Source: CAWDVR01 sp044869805 (GTDB lineage: Bacteria; Acidobacteriota; Thermoanaerobaculia; Multivoradales; SZUA-115). Taken from it: DNA of 64,000 bases. The notes under the pieces are model-generated. The model was not told where the DNA came from. It saw nothing but the letters and a program-made list of their open reading frames with translations, and did no database searches. Position numbers and translations under genes: made by a program. The stretch covers positions 1-64,000 of the forward strand of contig JBIOXV010000157.1 of the NCBI GenBank assembly GCA_044869805.1, in the 5' to 3' direction. How positions within the stretch are numbered: the stretch's first letter is position 1; each line of letters begins with the position of its first letter. Below, one piece after another: positions 42,103 to 51,677 of the stretch.

Positions 42103-44019
42103 ATGGACTGGCGTGCCGTGCCGCGGCTCCTGGTGTTGCTCGGTCTGGCGACGGCCGCCTACTTGGGTCTCCGTGGAGTCGCCGGCACGGAGGCCAGGGA
42201 GGCCCAGAGCGCCGCCGAGGCACCGCGCACGGGAGACTCGGCGGGAGTCATCGGCGTCAGACTGGAGCCGGCGGAACAGCGCGAGCTGTTGCGCGCAGCC
42301 CGTGCGCTGCTCGACGGTACGAAAGGCGTCGCCAGCACCAGCCCGCGCCTGCCTCGGCTCGCGGCCGACGGAGGCCCTGCCGGCGAGCGGCTGCTGGCGC
42401 TCAGCCTGTCGCGGCCCGCGGCGCCGGCGCTGGTCGCCTTCGGGCGTGGGCCAGACCTGGGCACGGCGCTCGGCGCGGCGGCGGCGAGCCTCGCCGCCCG
42501 CAGCGATGCGGCCCTGCGGTCGTCGGGCCGGCTCAAGCTCGATGTGCTGGCGCGGCTCGATCCCGCGCGCGGCTTCGACTCCGGAGGGCGGGCCGAGATC
42601 GAGCTCGGCCTGGACGGCCTGCTGCTACCAGGGACCTCCCCGGGGACTGATCTCTGGCTGCTCCCCGAGGAGATCACCAGCCCTCGCCTGCTGCTGCCGG
42701 ACGGCGATCTGCAGAGCGGGAGGCTGCGCCGCTACCTGGAAGGCGACCCGCGGGCCTCGGCCAACCCGCAGCTCAACCCAGGCCGTGCCGGCTTGCCGTA
42801 TGCCACTGCCCGCTTCACCTCGCTCGCCGAGGGGGAAGGGGAGCAGGCGGTCGCCCTCTACCGCGGCAACGCCCTGGCGCCCGAGGTGAGCCCCGAGGCC
42901 CTGCTCGCCGCGGCCCGCGCCGGGGGCGAGTATCTGCTGCGCCACCAGCGCCCCGACGGCTCGTTCGGCTACAGCTACGAGCCGTGGGACGACGAGTACG
43001 CGCGGTCCGACAACCTGCTGCGCCAGGCCGGCACCTGCTACTCGCTCTTCGAGCTCCATGCCGCGACCCGCGACCGGCGCTTCCTCGCGGCGGGGGAGAA
43101 GGGAGTGGCCTGGCTGCTGGGATTCCGGCGCGGGCCGCGGCCCGAGGAAGCAAGCGCCAGGGGAGCGGACTTCGACTCCCTGGTCTCGCCGGGAGAGGAA
43201 GCCAAGCTCGGCGGCGCGGCGCTCCTCATGCTCGCCATGCTGGAGCGGATCGAAGTCACGGGCGACCACGCCTGGCTGCCGCAGGTCCAGAGCCTGGGGC
43301 GCTTCCTCCTCTTCCAGCAGGACGCCGACGGCCACTTCCGTTCCAAGTACTTCTACGGCGCGGCCGACCCGGAGCCCTTCGAGTCCGTCTACTACCCCGG
43401 CGAAGCCATCCTCGCGCTCACCCGGCTCCACGCCGTGGACCTGGGCGGCCCCTGGCTCGCCGCGGCGCGCCGCGCCGCCGACTGGCTGATTCTGGTGCGC
43501 GACCGCGGCAGGCCGGTGACCGCGTTGCCGCACGACCACTGGCTGCTGATCGGCTTGAACGAGCTCCACCCGCGGGCCCTGGAGGTCCACTACCTGGAGC
43601 ACGCGCGGCGCATCGGCGAGGCGATCCTCGGCGGCGAGCTCCGGCAGTCGCCGTACCCGGACTGGATCGGCAGCTTCTACGACCCGCCCCGCTCGACGCC
43701 GGCCGCCACCCGCTCCGAGGGCCTCGTGGCCCTGCACCACCTGGCAGCCAGGAACGGCCTCGACCCGAGGCCGTACCGCGAGGCCCTGCTGCGCATGGCG
43801 GCCTTCCAGCGCCGCTGCCAGATCGCGCCGGAGAGCGCCTTCTACCTGCCGCGCCCCGACCGCGCCCTGGGCGGCTTCCGCCGCGGCCTGACCGACTGGG
43901 AGGTGCGCATCGACTACGTGCAGCACAACCTGTCGGCGTTCCTGGGGCTGCGAGACATCCTGCAGACGTGCTCCACCTCCTCAACCGCGCCCCCGCCGGC
44001 GCGAGGCGACGCACCGTGA
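42103..44019 (+). CDS. Membrane-anchored alpha/alpha-toroid protein of unknown function
   Basis: The 638-residue product has an N-terminal hydrophobic segment (RLLVLLGLATAAYLGL) that is either a signal anchor or a signal peptide. Residues 50-250 are an unfamiliar domain with RLLALSLSRPAAPALVAFGR. Residues about 270-620 are helical repeats of an (alpha/alpha)6 toroid, with EYLLRHQRPDGSFGY, LLRQAGTCYSLFELHAATRD, FESVYYPGEAILALTRLHAV and WLLIGLNEL. Such barrels occur in glycan epimerases, lyases and cyclases. I see no decisive catalytic motif. Its stop overlaps the GTG of the SCO1-like gene (GTGA), so the two are coupled. Confidence 0.7.
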   Translation: MDWRAVPRLLVLLGLATAAYLGLRGVAGTEAREAQSAAEAPRTGDSAGVIGVRLEPAEQRELLRAARALLDGTKGVASTSPRLPRLAADGGPAGERLLALSLSRPAAPALVAFGRGPDLGTALGAAAASLAARSDAALRSSGRLKLDVLARLDPARGFDSGGRAEIELGLDGLLLPGTSPGTDLWLLPEEITSPRLLLPDGDLQSGRLRRYLEGDPRASANPQLNPGRAGLPYATARFTSLAEGEGEQAVALYRGNALAPEVSPEALLAAARAGGEYLLRHQRPDGSFGYSYEPWDDEYARSDNLLRQAGTCYSLFELHAATRDRRFLAAGEKGVAWLLGFRRGPRPEEASARGADFDSLVSPGEEAKLGGAALLMLAMLERIEVTGDHAWLPQVQSLGRFLLFQQDADGHFRSKYFYGAADPEPFESVYYPGEAILALTRLHAVDLGGPWLAAARRAADWLILVRDRGRPVTALPHDHWLLIGLNELHPRALEVHYLEHARRIGEAILGGELRQSPYPDWIGSFYDPPRSTPAATRSEGLVALHHLAARNGLDPRPYREALLRMAAFQRRCQIAPESAFYLPRPDRALGGFRRGLTDWEVRIDYVQHNLSAFLGLRDILQTCSTSSTAPPPARGDAP

Positions 44020-44606
44020 ACCAGCTTTCCCGCCGATCCGCGCTCGCTGTCCTCGCCTTGCTCCTCGGGCTTGGGGCGATGTACCCGCCAGCCGTCGCCG
44101 GCCAGGAAGCGGGCCCCAACGCGGCCCGCAACTACTTCACCGATGTCGTCCTGGTCGACCAGGACGGCCGCGAGCTGCGCTTCTACAGCGACCTGCTGCA
44201 AGGCAAGGTGGTGGTGATCAGCTCCTTCTTCGCCACCTGCACCGGCGCCTGCCCGGTGACCGCCAGGAACATGCAGCAGATCCAGCAGTGGCTGGGCGAC
44301 CGCCTGGGCAAGGACGTGGTGATGCTGTCGATCACCGTCGACCCGGCCACCGACACGCCGCCACGCCTGAAGGAGATGGCGGGCGAGCTCGGTGCCCGGC
44401 CGGGCTGGTACTTCCTCACCGGCACCCGCGCCAACGTGGACCTCGCGCTCGGCAAGCTGGGCTCGGCGGTCCAGCAGCCCAAGGACCACAACAACCTGAT
44501 CTTCGTCGGCAACGAGCCCACCGGCCTGTGGAAGAAGGCCTTCGGCCTGGCGGCGAGCGAGGAGCTGATCCCGATCGTGGAGTCGGTGCTGGAGGACCAG
44601 GGCTAG
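44016..44606 (+). CDS. SCO1/SenC family copper chaperone or thioredoxin-like protein
   Basis: The GTG overlaps the upstream stop and gives 196 residues. A signal peptide (LAVLALLLGLGAMYPPAVAG) leads to a thioredoxin-like fold. The copper site is intact: FFATCTGACPVT gives CxxxC, and PKDHNNLIFVG gives the distal His. SLITVDPATDT-type sequence (LSITVDPATDTPPRLKEMAG) is typical. SCO proteins deliver copper to cytochrome oxidase or act as thiol reductants. No oxidase gene is nearby; the partner is the toroid protein. Confidence 0.92.
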   Translation: MNQLSRRSALAVLALLLGLGAMYPPAVAGQEAGPNAARNYFTDVVLVDQDGRELRFYSDLLQGKVVVISSFFATCTGACPVTARNMQQIQQWLGDRLGKDVVMLSITVDPATDTPPRLKEMAGELGARPGWYFLTGTRANVDLALGKLGSAVQQPKDHNNLIFVGNEPTGLWKKAFGLAASEELIPIVESVLEDQG

Positions 44607-44634
44607 CCGGGCGGCTTCGCTGTTGGTAGGCGCT

Positions 44635-46917
44635 CTACGGCACGCGATAGAGCACCAGGAGCCGCGGCCGGTTGGCGGCATTCGCGGCCCGGCCGGAGTA
44701 GAGGCCGAGGTAGTCGCGGAAACCGTCGTCGTCGTCCTCGACCGCGAAGCGCAGCCGGAACTGGGTGTAGCCGAAGCGGTTGACCCACGCCGCGGTGAGG
44801 ACCGGCAGCCCGCCGGCCCGCCAGTGGACCGGCCCGGGTACCCGCGGCAGCCCCAAGGCCGCGACGAAATGGCTTCCCGTCCAGTCGTCGAGCGCGAGCT
44901 CGGGGCTGGCGCCGAAGAAGCCGGAGCTCATGTCGGCGACCACCGCGCCGTGGTTGAGCTCCGGGTTGCCGACCGTGATCCCCGCCCGCGCCTGGAGCCA
45001 GGCGGCCTGAATGACGGCATCGTCCGGCAGCGCGCGGGTGTCGAAGGAAACCACGCCGCGGTACTGGCGGTCGAGCTCGTCGTCGCCGACCCGCAGCGCC
45101 GAGGAGCTCTGGGAGTCGGTGTGCGCCTCTCCCGCCTGTTTGCCGGCCTCGGAGGACTCGAGCAGCCAGCCGTCCTCGCGGGTCTGGTTTTTCTGCGAAG
45201 TAAAGGCCGCCACCTGCCAGCCCCGGCCCGCGGCCGGCCCGACGGCGTAGACATCGGGGTTGTCGAAGGTGCCGTTGAATTCGTTGCGGTTGTCGGTGTA
45301 GGTCGCGAGCGCCCCCTGGACGCTCGCGTCCAACCCGTTGTAGTCCGCCCACTCGTAGGGGTCGTCGTCGATCGCGGGCGAGGTCTGCTGCGTCAGGCGG
45401 GCCGGTGGCGCCCAAGTGCTGCCGCCGTCGAGGGACACGGTGTGGAAGAGGTCCACGCCCCGCCGATCGCTCGCCAGCCGGGTGTCGTAGAACACCAGGT
45501 GCACGGCGCCGTGCGGGTCCACCGAGAGCCAGGGGTGGAAGCGGTCGACCGTTTCCCAGTCGGCGGTCTCGTGAGGCGTGCGAAGGCTCCAGGTCGCGCC
45601 GCCGTCGCGCGAGAAGCTTACCTGGATTCGCCCGTGGTTCTGGCTCGGGCTGGCCCCTTCCGGGCCGGTGAGGTCCGTCCAGGCGGCGTAGACAGTGTTG
45701 GCGTAGGGGCCGTCCGTGAAGTCGGTGTCGGCGGTGACGTAGATGTATGCCTGGCGCTCATCGGCGGCCGGGATGGGGAAGTCGACACGGCCATAGGTGG
45801 GTCCGAGCTGGATCGCCGGGGCGAAGGTGGCGCCGCCGTCGGTCGACTTGCGGAAAACGATCCGGCGGTTCTCGAAGGCCGGCCAGAAGTAGAAGACGTT
45901 GCCGGCCTTGTCGGTGGTGATGTCGCTGCCGATGCCCAGCAGGCCGGTGCCGTAGGAGATGAACTGCAGCGGCCGCCAGGTGTTGCCGAAGTCGGTGGAG
46001 CGGGCGAGGAACATCACGTTCTGATCGTGCCAGGTCAGGTAGAGGGTGTCGCGGTACGGGGACGTGGACGACTTGTCCACGTGCAGGAAGGGCTTGTCCG
46101 CGGAGTTGAAGGTGATGATCTCGCGCCGAGGGTCCCCCGGAGTGAGGGTTTCGAGGTCTTGCCAGGTCAGCCCATAGTTGGCCGAGCGAAGGAACCAGGT
46201 CTCGCAGTGATCCGGATCCGGGCAAGCGAGCGCCGTGGCATAGGCCTTGGTGCCGTCCGCGGACCACTCCACCGAAGGATCGCAGCAGACACTGCCCGGG
46301 CCGAGGTCGTAGGTGGGGATCCAATTCTCGCCGCCGTCCGAGGTGGTGTAGAGCCAGAAGCCTCCGTGCTCGGGGTTCGAGGCGGCGATCGCCCGGAAGG
46401 GGTTGACCGGGTTGATTTCGATCGAGGACTCCCGGCCCGGGCTCTCCGGGCTGAGCCGGCGCTCGCCGCCAAGCACCTTCTCCCCGAAGGACGGCCCCTC
46501 GGCGGAGCTTTCCTCTTCGATCACCCGATAGACCTCCTGCTCGCGGATCGCCCGCCGGTAGTGCTTGCCGTCGATCAGGTAGCCGCCGTGGTGCTGGAAG
46601 AAGATGTTCAGGGCCTCGTGGTGGTACTGGGCGGGACCGCTCCGCCTCATGAACGGATTGCCTTTGCGTAGGGCGACGCGAAAGAAGGCGGGGATGGCTC
46701 CCCCCTGCTCCTTCTCGTCCGGGACCAGGAGCTCGAGGTCTTCGAGCGTGAGCTGATAGTTGCGGTCGTCCCAGGGACCGATCTCGGTGAGCGCCTCGTA
46801 GTCGACTCGAGAGTCGACGCCTTGCGCGGGGTCGATGGTGGCCGCTGCCGCGCTCTGCGCGAGCACCAGCGCGGCGAGGGCCAGGGCCAGGCAGAGCGGC
46901 GGTATGGTTCGTTTCAT
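44635..46917 (-). CDS. Secreted Asp-box propeller protein, paralogue 3
   Basis: The 760-residue product is the last gene of a three-gene minus-strand run, 15 bases after the previous stop, and has a GGCGGAG ribosome binding site. The signal peptide ends AQSAAA (about 25). GPWDDRNYQLTLEDLELL opens the family block. Six Asp boxes are TSDGGENW, SANYGLTW, STDFGNTW, STDGGATF, SRDGGATW and SLDGGSTW. The C-terminal acidic domain has GVVSFDTRALPDDAVIQAAW and FAVEDDDDGFRDYLGLYSG. Compared with the paralogues, the fourth and fifth blades are best conserved. It probably works outside the cell on a carbohydrate or other polymer; this is inferred from the fold only. Confidence 0.85.
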   Translation of the reverse strand: MKRTIPPLCLALALAALVLAQSAAAATIDPAQGVDSRVDYEALTEIGPWDDRNYQLTLEDLELLVPDEKEQGGAIPAFFRVALRKGNPFMRRSGPAQYHHEALNIFFQHHGGYLIDGKHYRRAIREQEVYRVIEEESSAEGPSFGEKVLGGERRLSPESPGRESSIEINPVNPFRAIAASNPEHGGFWLYTTSDGGENWIPTYDLGPGSVCCDPSVEWSADGTKAYATALACPDPDHCETWFLRSANYGLTWQDLETLTPGDPRREIITFNSADKPFLHVDKSSTSPYRDTLYLTWHDQNVMFLARSTDFGNTWRPLQFISYGTGLLGIGSDITTDKAGNVFYFWPAFENRRIVFRKSTDGGATFAPAIQLGPTYGRVDFPIPAADERQAYIYVTADTDFTDGPYANTVYAAWTDLTGPEGASPSQNHGRIQVSFSRDGGATWSLRTPHETADWETVDRFHPWLSVDPHGAVHLVFYDTRLASDRRGVDLFHTVSLDGGSTWAPPARLTQQTSPAIDDDPYEWADYNGLDASVQGALATYTDNRNEFNGTFDNPDVYAVGPAAGRGWQVAAFTSQKNQTREDGWLLESSEAGKQAGEAHTDSQSSSALRVGDDELDRQYRGVVSFDTRALPDDAVIQAAWLQARAGITVGNPELNHGAVVADMSSGFFGASPELALDDWTGSHFVAALGLPRVPGPVHWRAGGLPVLTAAWVNRFGYTQFRLRFAVEDDDDGFRDYLGLYSGRAANAANRPRLLVLYRVP

Positions 46918-46932
46918 GGTCGAGGCTCCGCC

Positions 46933-49191
46933 CTAGAACGTGGTCTGGAAGATCACCACCAGCCGTGGCCGGTTGTCGAGCGTGGCGTTATCACCCGAGT
47001 AGCAGCCCACGTAGTCGGTAGAGAGGTCGTCGTCGTCGTCGCGCTGGAAGCGCAGGCGAAATTGCGTGAGGCCGGTCTTGTTGATGGCGGACTGGCCGGC
47101 CTGGGAGAGGTTGCCGGCCCACCAGGTCTGGCCTCCGCCGGTGAGCCTGAGCAGGGTCGTGGCGCTTGCCACCGTGGGGGTGGCGTTCCAGTCGGCGAGC
47201 TCCAGGTCCGGGTTCGGACCGAAGAAACCGCTTCGTTGGTCCGCGACCATCTGTTGCAAGGAGAGGTGCGGCCCACCCAGGGTGATCCCCACACGGCACT
47301 GAAGCTGGACGCCGCGGATCGGCGCGAAGTCGGGGATGGAGCTGGTGTCGAAGGAGAGGAAGCCCCGGAACTGATTGTCCAGGTTGTCGTCCCCGATGCG
47401 GATCGCACTGGTGCCGCTGTTGCCGGTGTTGAAGGTGCCTCCGGTGTCGCTGTCCTCGGACGACTCGACGATCCGGCCGTCGAGCGCCGCGGTGGAGTGG
47501 AAGGTCCTCACCTGCCAGGTGCCGATTCCGAGCTGCGCCGCGCCGTAGACCTGCGGCGAGTCGGAGGAGCCGCCGGCCTCGTTGCGGTTGTCGGTGAAGG
47601 TGGCGATCATCTGCGAGCCCACCACGTCGAGCCCGTTGTAGTCACCCCACTCGATGGACCCCTCGATGGGCGGCGAGAGCTGAGAGGAGAGCTGCCCGGG
47701 CAGCAACCAGGTGGCGCCGCCGTCGATCGACAGGGTGTAGAAGAGGTCGACGCTCTTCCTGTCCGCGGAGCGGCGGGTGTCGTAGAAAATCGCGTGTACC
47801 GTGCCGTTCTGATCGGCCGAGATCCACGGGTGGAAGCGGTCCACGGTGGTGACGTCGTTCAGCTCGTGGGGGATCGCGAAGCTCCAGGTCAGCCCTCCGT
47901 TGCGTGAGAAGGCCACCCTGACGAGCGAGTGATTGGAGCCGGCCGAAGAGCTCTCGGTCGAGTTGGTGTCGTTCCAGGTCAGGTAGACGGTGTTGGAGAA
48001 CGGGCCGGTCGAAAGGTCGACGTCCGCGCTGGCGTAGATGAAGGCCTGGCGCGAGTCCATCGCCGGGATCGGGTAGATGAAGCTGGCGTTGGTCGTGGAG
48101 ACGCTCTGCACCGGCCCGAAGGTCGCGCCGCCGTCGGTCGACTTGCGCAGCAGGATGCGCTTGCTCGAGTACGCGGGCCAGACGTAGTAGACGTTGCCGG
48201 CGCGGTCGGTGGTGATGTCGCTGCCGATCCCCTGCTCGGCGGTGCCGGAAGAGAGCGCCTGGGGCGCGCTCCAAGTGTTGCCGAAGTCGGTGGAGCGGGA
48301 GATCTTCAGCACGTTGTCGTCGTGCCAGGTCATGTAGAGGTTGTCGCGGTGGGGCGAGACGGGTGATTTGTCGACGTGCAGGTACTCCTTGTCGGAGTGG
48401 CCGCCCACCGAGACCCGGCGGCGGACGCTGCCGGGGAGGTCGCTCCAGGTGGCGCCTCCGTCGGCCGAGCGGTAGACCACCACGTCGCACAGCTCTCCCG
48501 TGCAGGCGAGCGCTCCCGCGTAGGCCTTGGAGCCGTCCGAGGACCAATCGACCGTGGGGTCGCAGCAGATGTCGTCCATCCCCAGGTGAGTGGAAGGCGT
48601 CCAGGTGCCGCCGCCGTCGCTGGAGCGGAAGAGCCACTGGAAGCTCCCCGAGGTCGGGTTCGAGCCGGCGATGGCGCGGCTCTGATCGAGGGGATGGATT
48701 TTCACCGCCGACTCCTCGGCCAGGTTGGGCGTGATCCTCACGTCGCCGGCAAGCGCCTTGGCCTGCCATTGCTCTTCCTCGATCCCATCCTGCTCGACCA
48801 CCCGGTAGCGCCCGTCCTCGCGCTCGACTCCGCGGTAGAGCTTGCCGTCGATCAGGTACCCACCCCATTGCCGCAGGAAGAGCGGCAACGCCGAGTGCGG
48901 GTACTGCATCGGGCCGCTCTTGGGCAGCTCGGGGCGGGCCCTGCGCATCAGTACGCGGAAGAAGACCGGAAGCGCGCCCGTGTACTCGTTCTCGGCGGGT
49001 GACAGGAGGGCGAGGTCTTCCCGGGTGAGCAGATAGTTGCGGTCGTCCCAGGGGCTGATCCGGGCCAGCGACGCATAGTCCACCCGCGGATCGACTCCGC
49101 GCCTGGGGTCGACGGGGGCAGCCTGAGTGGCGGCAGACAGGGAGCCGAGGCCGGCGGCCAGCGCGAGACACAGCAGGAGCCTGCGAAGCAT
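46933..49191 (-). CDS. Secreted Asp-box propeller protein, paralogue 4
   Basis: The 752-residue product has a signal peptide (LLLCLALAAGLGSLSAATQA), the family block SPWDDRNYLLTREDLALLSP and six Asp boxes (SSDGGGTW, SADGGATW, STDFGNTW, STDGGATF, SRNGGLTW, SIDGGATW). The first residue of the GPWDDRN block is Ser here. Family-wide motifs such as DRFHPWISADQNGTVH and WGDYNGLDVVGSQ are intact. The C-terminal domain (FLSFDTSSIPDFAPIRGVQL, then RFQRDDDDDLSTDYVGCYSG) is shared with paralogues 1, 3 and 5. It starts 32 bases after paralogue 5, with GGAGG in front of the ATG. Confidence 0.85.
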   Translation of the reverse strand: MLRRLLLCLALAAGLGSLSAATQAAPVDPRRGVDPRVDYASLARISPWDDRNYLLTREDLALLSPAENEYTGALPVFFRVLMRRARPELPKSGPMQYPHSALPLFLRQWGGYLIDGKLYRGVEREDGRYRVVEQDGIEEEQWQAKALAGDVRITPNLAEESAVKIHPLDQSRAIAGSNPTSGSFQWLFRSSDGGGTWTPSTHLGMDDICCDPTVDWSSDGSKAYAGALACTGELCDVVVYRSADGGATWSDLPGSVRRRVSVGGHSDKEYLHVDKSPVSPHRDNLYMTWHDDNVLKISRSTDFGNTWSAPQALSSGTAEQGIGSDITTDRAGNVYYVWPAYSSKRILLRKSTDGGATFGPVQSVSTTNASFIYPIPAMDSRQAFIYASADVDLSTGPFSNTVYLTWNDTNSTESSSAGSNHSLVRVAFSRNGGLTWSFAIPHELNDVTTVDRFHPWISADQNGTVHAIFYDTRRSADRKSVDLFYTLSIDGGATWLLPGQLSSQLSPPIEGSIEWGDYNGLDVVGSQMIATFTDNRNEAGGSSDSPQVYGAAQLGIGTWQVRTFHSTAALDGRIVESSEDSDTGGTFNTGNSGTSAIRIGDDNLDNQFRGFLSFDTSSIPDFAPIRGVQLQCRVGITLGGPHLSLQQMVADQRSGFFGPNPDLELADWNATPTVASATTLLRLTGGGQTWWAGNLSQAGQSAINKTGLTQFRLRFQRDDDDDLSTDYVGCYSGDNATLDNRPRLVVIFQTTF

Positions 49192-49223
49192 GTTCGCCTC
49201 CAGAGAGAAAGGGTTGTCGGTGG

Positions 49224-51506
49224 TCAGAAGGTCTGCTGGTAGACGACCACCAGCCGCGGCCTGCTGACCGCGGTGGTGGCATCGCCGGAGAAGAAACCCA
49301 GGAAGTCGGGCGTGAGGTTGTCGTCGTCGTCGCGGAAGTAGCGCAGCCGGAACTGCGTCAGGCCGGTGCGGTTGATCGCGGACAGCCCGGCGCTGCCGAG
49401 CTTGCCCGTGCGCCAGGAGAGCGTCGAAGAGCCCACCCGATAGAGCGGCGCCGCGTTGAGCACCGTCTGGGGGGCCGAGAAGTCCTCGAGCTCGAGCCCC
49501 GAAGAGCTGCCGAAGAAACCGCTGCGCTGGTCGACGTAGAGCGTGCTCAGGCTGAGCGTGGGGCCGCCGACCACGCTTCCCGTGGCGAGCTGCACGGAAG
49601 CCGCGATGATCGGCGCGAAGTCAGGGATCGAGCTGGTGTCGAAGGAGAGGATGCTGCGCCACTGGCGGTCCAGGGCGTCGTCCCCGGCGCGCAGCGCCTG
49701 CGCGCCGCTGTCGCCCGCCGCGAGGCTGCCGGCCACGCTGCTGATCTCCGAGGATTCGAGCAGGTAGCCGTCGTGGGCCGCGATCGAGGTGAAGGTCGCG
49801 ACCCGCCACGAGCCGATGCCGAGCGGGGCCGCGGCGTAGACGTCCACGGAGTCTCCGCTCTCGTGGATCTCGCTGCGGTTGTCGGTGAAGGTGGCGATCG
49901 CCTGTGAGCCCACCACGTCGAGGCCGTTGTAGTCGCCGAGCTGGAAGAAGTGCTCGATGTGAGGAGACTGCTCGGCATTGAGCCGCGACGGCAGGAGCCA
50001 GGTGTTCCCGCCATCGATCGACATCGTGTAGTACAGGTCCACGCTCTTCCTGTCCGCCGAGCGGCTGGAGTCGTAGAAGGCCAGGTGTACGGTGCCGTTG
50101 CCGTCCACGGCGATCCAGGGATGGAAGCGATCGACGGTCGCGGCGTCGCTCGTGGGATGAGGGGTGCGCACGCTCCAGGTACTTCCACCGTCGCGCGAGA
50201 AGGCCACCTGGATGCGGGCGTGATTGGCGCCCGGGTTGGTGCCGGTGGGGGCGGTGGAGTCCGTCCAGGCGGCGTACAGGGTGTCCGCGAAGGGGCCGTC
50301 GGTGAGGTCCGCCTCGCTCGACACGTAGAGGAAGGCGTGGCGCGCCTCCATGGCGGGGATGGGGAAGTCGAAGGCGCCCTGGGTGGAGGCGACCTGGCGC
50401 ACGGGCGCGAAGCTCGCGCCGCCGTCGCTGGAGCGGCGCGACAGGATGGACTTGCCGGCGAAGGTGGGCCACAGGTAGTAGACGTTTCCGGCGCGGTCGG
50501 TCACCACATCCGAGCCGATCCCCAGCTCGCTCGACCCGGACGAGATGGAAATCGGCCGGCTCCAGGTGTTGCCGAAGTCGGTCGAGCGGGAGAGCTGGAG
50601 GACGTTGACCTCGTGCCAGGTGAGGTAGAGGTTGTTGCGGAAGGGAGACGCGTTGGCCTTGTCGACATGGAGCATCGGCTTGTCCGCCTGCGACTGGAAG
50701 CTGATCTCGCGGCGCGTGTCCCCGGGAGTGTCGTCCCCGAGGTCGGTCCAACTGATGCCGCCGTTGTCAGAGCGGTAGAACCAGATGTCGCAGACCCCCG
50801 GCACCCCGCAGGCGAGTGCCGTCGCATAGGCCTTGGCGCCGTCCAAGGAGAACTCCACCGAGGGGTCGCAGCACACGCCGTCGGTGCCGGTGGGGAAGGA
50901 ATCGAACCAGTTCGAGCCGCCGTCGGTCGAGAAGCGCAGCCAGCGCCGGCCGAAGCCCGGGTTGGTGCCGGAGACCGCCTTGGTGGGGTCGAGCGGGTGA
51001 ATCTTGACGGTGGACTCCGCGGTCGGCACCTCGTAGGTCATCCGCACGTCGCCGCCCAGCGCCTTCTCCTGCCAGACCTCGTCCGGCACGCCCGCTTCCT
51101 CGATCACCCGGTAACGGCCGCTCTCGCGGGTGACCTCCCGGTAGAGCTTGCCGTCGATCAGGTAGCCGCCGTAGAAGCGGTGGAACTGCTCGATGGCCGA
51201 CTTCGGGTAGCGCCCGGCCGCGGCGGCGCGCTGCGCGGGATGGGCCCGGCGCAGGACGACCCGGAAGAAGGCCGGGATGGCGCCGCCGGCATCCCCTTCG
51301 CCGGCCGGCAGCAGGGCGAGGTCCTCCAGGGTCAAGCGATAGTTGCGATCGTCCCAGGGACCGAGCTCGGTGAGCGCTCGGTAGTCGACGCGAGCGTCAG
51401 TCCCTTTCGCGGGGTCGATGGCGGCTGCCGACGCGCCGTCGAGCGTTGCGAGCCCGAGCGCGGCGCACAGCAGGGCGCGGCAACAGCTCAACTCGAATCG
51501 ATCCAT
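49224..51506 (-). CDS. Secreted Asp-box propeller protein, paralogue 5
   Basis: This is the first gene of the three-gene run; the ATG at 51506 follows AAAGGAG. The 760-residue product has a signal peptide of about 27 residues (ALLCAALGLATLDGASAAA), the block LGPWDDRNYRLTLEDLALL, six Asp boxes (STDGGSNW, SDNGGISW, STDFGNTW, SSDGGASF, SRDGGSTW, SIDGGNTW) and the acidic C-terminal domain (RYFRDDDDNLTPDFLGFFSG). The sigma factor gene lies 168 bases upstream on the same strand and may control the run. A folded leader (51520-51568) lies directly before the ribosome binding site. Confidence 0.85.
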   Translation of the reverse strand: MDRFELSCCRALLCAALGLATLDGASAAAIDPAKGTDARVDYRALTELGPWDDRNYRLTLEDLALLPAGEGDAGGAIPAFFRVVLRRAHPAQRAAAAGRYPKSAIEQFHRFYGGYLIDGKLYREVTRESGRYRVIEEAGVPDEVWQEKALGGDVRMTYEVPTAESTVKIHPLDPTKAVSGTNPGFGRRWLRFSTDGGSNWFDSFPTGTDGVCCDPSVEFSLDGAKAYATALACGVPGVCDIWFYRSDNGGISWTDLGDDTPGDTRREISFQSQADKPMLHVDKANASPFRNNLYLTWHEVNVLQLSRSTDFGNTWSRPISISSGSSELGIGSDVVTDRAGNVYYLWPTFAGKSILSRRSSDGGASFAPVRQVASTQGAFDFPIPAMEARHAFLYVSSEADLTDGPFADTLYAAWTDSTAPTGTNPGANHARIQVAFSRDGGSTWSVRTPHPTSDAATVDRFHPWIAVDGNGTVHLAFYDSSRSADRKSVDLYYTMSIDGGNTWLLPSRLNAEQSPHIEHFFQLGDYNGLDVVGSQAIATFTDNRSEIHESGDSVDVYAAAPLGIGSWRVATFTSIAAHDGYLLESSEISSVAGSLAAGDSGAQALRAGDDALDRQWRSILSFDTSSIPDFAPIIAASVQLATGSVVGGPTLSLSTLYVDQRSGFFGSSSGLELEDFSAPQTVLNAAPLYRVGSSTLSWRTGKLGSAGLSAINRTGLTQFRLRYFRDDDDNLTPDFLGFFSGDATTAVSRPRLVVVYQQTF

Positions 51507-51599
51507 GGTGGGCTCCTTTCCTCGCAGGGTTAACGGCCTGGCGGCGGCAAAACCGCCACCACGCGAGGACCGAGCCGAGGAGGGGAGCGCGGGCCGCGC

Positions 51600-51677
51600 T
51601 CAGTGGGCTTTGGATGGGACGAGCTTCGACTCGATCTCGGCGCTGAGGTCGGAGTTCTCGAGGAGACGATCCGTCAA
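51600..51677 (-). CDS. Possible 25-residue peptide coupled to the sigma-factor stop
   Basis: A TTG overlapping the sigma stop (TTGA) opens a frame that reads TDRLLENSDLSAEIESKLVP and stops at 51600. Codons are mostly G/C-ending. Its position between the sigma factor and the Asp-box run suggests a leader peptide or a decayed partner gene, but it could be chance. Confidence 0.25.
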   Translation of the reverse strand: MTDRLLENSDLSAEIESKLVPSKAH

